From positions 1-24,223 of the forward strand of contig CAAFTW010000054.1 in NCBI GenBank assembly GCA_900766045.1: a stretch of 24,223 nt of DNA, given 5' to 3'. Source of the DNA: Clostridia bacterium (GTDB taxonomy: Bacteria > Bacillota > Clostridia > Peptostreptococcales > Anaerovoracaceae). Under the pieces are notes generated by a model. The model was not told where the DNA came from and searched no databases. It saw nothing but the letters and a program-made list of their open reading frames with translations. The position numbers and the translations under genes are program-made. This document shows, piece by piece, positions 21,956 to 24,223 of the stretch (the stretch's first letter is position 1; every line of letters begins with the position of its first letter).

Positions 21956-21971
21956 GATGCCTTCAGGCATC
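21956..21971 (+). other. Leader hairpin before the class V PLP gene
   Basis: GATGCC (21956-21961) and GGCATC (21966-21971) form a perfect stem with a TTCA loop, 15 bases before the ribosome site. A competing small stem, GGCA (21951-21954) with TGCC (21958-21961), uses the same bases, so the two exclude each other. Confidence 0.35.
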
Positions 21972-22000
21972 CACTTATTATTGAATGGGAGGATAATACC

Positions 22001-23302
22001 TTGAGTAACGAGATTAAAGGCGTATTCTTTGACGATGAATACCAGAAGACTTTAGAAAATAAATTCTGCTATGCAGATGCAGATCCTGCAGACGGACACC
22101 GCCTCTTCTTTGAGAATTCCGGAGGATCCCTCAGACTGAGAGATGCCGTAGAGAAGAAAACCACGCTGGAAGCATTTCCGGACTGCCCGGAGAGAAACCG
22201 CGGCAGAGGTTACGGACTTTCCTATTATGTTTCAGAGGGAACGAAGGAAATCATGGAAGTCATCTTCGGCGCTCATTCCGGAGCTCTGATATCCGAACTT
22301 ACTGCTTCCCAGTGCATGTTCCAGGCTGTTACAACAATCCTGGAAAACGCAGACTGGGGTAAGAATGCGGTTACCTCACTTCTTGAGCACCCTTCCGCTC
22401 ATGACGCAGTAGAATATGCATGCAAGAAGACCGGAAGAGAGTTCCGCGAGGTTCCTGCTAATCCTGAAACCGGCGGAATCGATGTAGAAGAAGTTCTGCG
22501 TCACGTGGACAAGGACACCGTTCTGGTCAGCATCATGGCCGCTTCCAATATTTCCGGAAACATCATGGACATCAAGGAAATCTCCAGAAGAGTTCATGAG
22601 ATCAACCCGGACATCTACGTGGTCAGCGATGCCGTGCAGCACGCACCGCACGCCCTGATCGATGTAGAAGACTGGAATGTCGATGTCTGCAACTTCGCGC
22701 CGTATAAGTTCTTCAGTGTGAGAGGCTGCGGCTACGCTTATGTATCACCGCGTGTTGCTTCCATGTTCCACCCAAGATTAAAGTGCAAGGATGCGGATAT
22801 CTGGCAGCTGGGTACACCGGCACCGGGCAACTTTGCCGCCATGATGGCAGTAATTAAATATGTCGCAGAGATCGGACTTCATTTCTCACCGGAGCTGAAG
22901 ACCCTGAGAGAGCAGTATGCAGAAGGCATGAAGCACATTCATCTTCAGGAAAGAGCCCTTCTGTACAGAATGCTTGAGGGAAGCGATGAGCTTCCGGGAC
23001 TCAGACATATCCCGGGCGTCATGGTTTACACCGACATTGAAGATCTGACAAAGAAAGACCTGATCGTTGCCATGGGCATCAAGGGAATTGAACTGCCGAA
23101 GCTCGCAGAGACTTATCTGAACCGCGGCATCACCGTGTTCGAGCGCATGAAGAGCAGCCCGTATTCTGAGCGCATCATCAACACACTGGGCATCCAGGAA
23201 GCCGGAGCCATCCGTGTTTCCCCGCTGCACTGCTATGGACCTTCCGATATCGATGAATATCTGAAGATCACCGCGCAGATCGCTAAAGAAGCTGGAAATT
23301 AA
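22001..23302 (+). CDS. Class V aminotransferase-fold PLP enzyme
   Basis: Pyridoxal-phosphate enzyme of the class V/NifS-like fold, 433 residues from the TTG at 22001, chosen because GGGAGG lies eight bases upstream. The longer frame to 21875 starts upstream in the promoter leader and would give an unlikely hydrophobic N-terminus. The PLP lysine is residue 236 in NFAPYKFFSVRG and the PLP-pyridine Asp is 210 in VVSDAVQHAPH. Other class V features are FFENSGGSLRL near the start, LEHPSAHDA, SNISGNIMDI and the C-terminal RVSPLHCYGPSDIDEYL. The late loop GITVFERMKSSPYSER, where cysteine desulfurases carry the catalytic cysteine, has none. So an aminotransferase, lyase or epimerase is more likely than a sulfur donor. 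It diverges from the LysR gene and is probably co-regulated with pxpBC. Confidence 0.88.
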   Translation: MSNEIKGVFFDDEYQKTLENKFCYADADPADGHRLFFENSGGSLRLRDAVEKKTTLEAFPDCPERNRGRGYGLSYYVSEGTKEIMEVIFGAHSGALISELTASQCMFQAVTTILENADWGKNAVTSLLEHPSAHDAVEYACKKTGREFREVPANPETGGIDVEEVLRHVDKDTVLVSIMAASNISGNIMDIKEISRRVHEINPDIYVVSDAVQHAPHALIDVEDWNVDVCNFAPYKFFSVRGCGYAYVSPRVASMFHPRLKCKDADIWQLGTPAPGNFAAMMAVIKYVAEIGLHFSPELKTLREQYAEGMKHIHLQERALLYRMLEGSDELPGLRHIPGVMVYTDIEDLTKKDLIVAMGIKGIELPKLAETYLNRGITVFERMKSSPYSERIINTLGIQEAGAIRVSPLHCYGPSDIDEYLKITAQIAKEAGN

Positions 23303-23346
23303 TATCCTATACACAACTCCTATACTTTAACTTCCGATAAGGCTGC

Positions 23347-23387
23347 GGAGGCGGCAGGACGACCTGTTCCGCCGCCTCCAGTTTTTT
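23347..23387 (+). terminator. Rho-independent terminator of the class V PLP gene
   Basis: GGAGGCGGC (23347-23355) pairs perfectly with GCCGCCTCC (23371-23379), followed by AGTTTTTT. It lies about 45 bases after the stop codon and is a textbook terminator. Confidence 0.93.
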
Positions 23388-23509
23388 CGGACAAAAATCA
23401 CCAGGCAAGAAGTAAGCCTTCGCATTAGTAAATCTATAATTTCAGAATATTGTAATAAAAATAGAACCGGATCTGCAGAAGAAAATCCTGATTAAGAAAG
23501 GTTCTTCTG

Positions 23510-24223
23510 TTGGAAAAACAGGAAAGGAGCGGTGATGAACCGGCATCACAGCGTCAGATGAGAAAATCAGAAGAGAGAATACGCGCCGTTCTGGATGAGA
23601 AAAGTTTTATTGAACTTCGTGAACACACTGGCGGCGCGGCAGGAGGATATGGCCTGATAGAGGGCAGACTGGTCTTCATTTACGCCCAGGATCCGGATGA
23701 TCAGGGCGGAATCATGACCCCGCGTCAGGCAGAGAAAATAGAAAAGATTTATGATATGGCTGAGAAAATGCACGCGCCGGTCATTGAACTGCTGGATTCA
23801 GCCGGTGTTCAGGTCGCAAGTGCTATGGACAGCCTCATGGCATTTGGACGGGTGCTCAGGAAAAAGTCAGAATTAAAAGGAATTATTCCGATCATCACGG
23901 CTGTATTTGGAAACTGCGGCGGCAGTCAGGCAGTCTGTGCGCAGATGTCAGATTTCCTGCTGCTTGAAAATCAGGCTCAGCTGTATCTGATCCCATCCGA
24001 TGCCGTAATCGGAAATAAGGATGAAGAGCTTCAGTCCGCAGATCATCAGGAAAAATCGGGAAATATTGATTTCATGGGAACTGCTGAGGAGCTTGCAGAA
24101 AAAATCCGCAGCCTGATTTCCTTCCTTCCGAAAGATAATCTCGGAGGATATGAATATGAAGCGGCTGAAGACTCTTTAAACCGCGCCGCAGAGAATTTCT
24201 CACAGCTGCACGGCGAGAATGCA
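23510..24223 (+). CDS. Biotin-dependent carboxyltransferase / decarboxylase alpha-type subunit, N-terminal part
   Basis: Partial: the frame is open to the window end (238 codons). The sequence fits the N-terminal crotonase-like half of acyl-CoA carboxyltransferases: ERIRAVLDEKSFIELREH, YGLIEGRLVFIYAQD, an oxyanion-type block APVIELLDSAGVQVASAMD, then GIIPIITAVFGNCGGSQAV. Clostridia have relatives in sodium-translocating decarboxylase or carboxylase clusters, which is my best guess; it is not a second AccD because it lacks the zinc ribbon. The stretch after EKSFIELREH is shorter than in typical PCCB/MmdA proteins by about 20-30 residues. TTG at 23510 is preferred, with AGAAAGG at ideal distance; the in-frame ATG at 23558 is the alternative and lacks its own ribosome site. 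Partner genes would lie past the window. Confidence 0.75.
   Translation, partial: MEKQERSGDEPASQRQMRKSEERIRAVLDEKSFIELREHTGGAAGGYGLIEGRLVFIYAQDPDDQGGIMTPRQAEKIEKIYDMAEKMHAPVIELLDSAGVQVASAMDSLMAFGRVLRKKSELKGIIPIITAVFGNCGGSQAVCAQMSDFLLLENQAQLYLIPSDAVIGNKDEELQSADHQEKSGNIDFMGTAEELAEKIRSLISFLPKDNLGGYEYEAAEDSLNRAAENFSQLHGENA
23535..23561 (+). CDS. Possible eight-codon overlapping reading frame (MNRHHSVR)
   Basis: A very strong ribosome site (GAAAGGAG, 23522-23529) sits five bases before ATG 23535. The eight-codon frame encodes MNRHHSVR and its TGA stop (23559-23561) overlaps the ATG at 23558 of the carboxyltransferase as ATGA. This is the arrangement of a coupled upstream reading frame. If the carboxyltransferase starts at TTG 23510 instead, this frame is merely internal and out of frame, so the evidence is ambiguous. 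Confidence 0.3.
   Translation: MNRHHSVR

Noticed and set aside
22001..23302. Cysteine desulfurase assignment for the PLP enzyme
   Set aside because: The fold is NifS-like, but the late loop that should carry the persulfide cysteine (GITVFERMKSSPYSER) has none.

Overview
The window looks like a chromosomal segment of an anaerobic low-GC Gram-positive bacterium of the class Clostridia, probably a gut-type Eubacteriales/Lachnospiraceae relative. The evidence is the type II fatty-acid operon with a FabK/nitronate-monooxygenase-type enzyme, tandem YhgE/Pip membrane proteins, Gram-positive Shine-Dalgarno sites, frequent TTG starts and a stand-alone carboxyltransferase of the kind seen in Clostridia. 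Placement below class level is inference. I see no rRNA, tRNA, CRISPR array, insertion sequence or phage gene.

Region 1 (1-5727, minus strand) is a fatty-acid synthesis operon read acpP, accB, accC, a fused accD-accA, fabH, then a FabK-like flavoenzyme cut by the window edge. It starts from a strong extended -10 promoter with an AT-rich palindromic block at the predicted transcript start and a GC-rich leader of about 320 nt. Region 2 (5756-11653) holds an unrecognised acidic plus-strand gene, a shared bidirectional terminator, and two translationally coupled YhgE/Pip-family membrane proteins on the minus strand. Region 3 (11671-14172) holds 5-formyltetrahydrofolate cyclo-ligase flanked by two copies of a roughly 75-bp repeat that looks like a structured RNA, then a beta-CASP metallo-beta-lactamase-fold nuclease with an altered metal motif and a possible AUU start. 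Region 4 is arsM, an arsenite methyltransferase, with a 16-bp perfect palindrome between its -35 and -10 boxes.

Region 5 (15474-23387) is the most coherent accessory system. A LysR regulator, the minus-strand genes pxpB, pxpC, a D-2-hydroxyacid dehydrogenase, pxpA and a DAACS-family symporter, and a divergent class V PLP enzyme surround a textbook LysR box. PxpABC suggests ATP-driven opening of 5-oxoproline or a related lactam. The symporter has lost the residues its family uses to hold the side chain of acidic amino acids, so it may import the lactam or another substrate. Dehydrogenase and PLP enzyme would process the product. The substrate cannot be fixed from sequence.

Region 6 (23388-24223) begins a carboxyltransferase of the decarboxylase/carboxylase alpha type that runs off the window. 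An eight-codon overlapping reading frame with its own strong ribosome binding site lies near its start.
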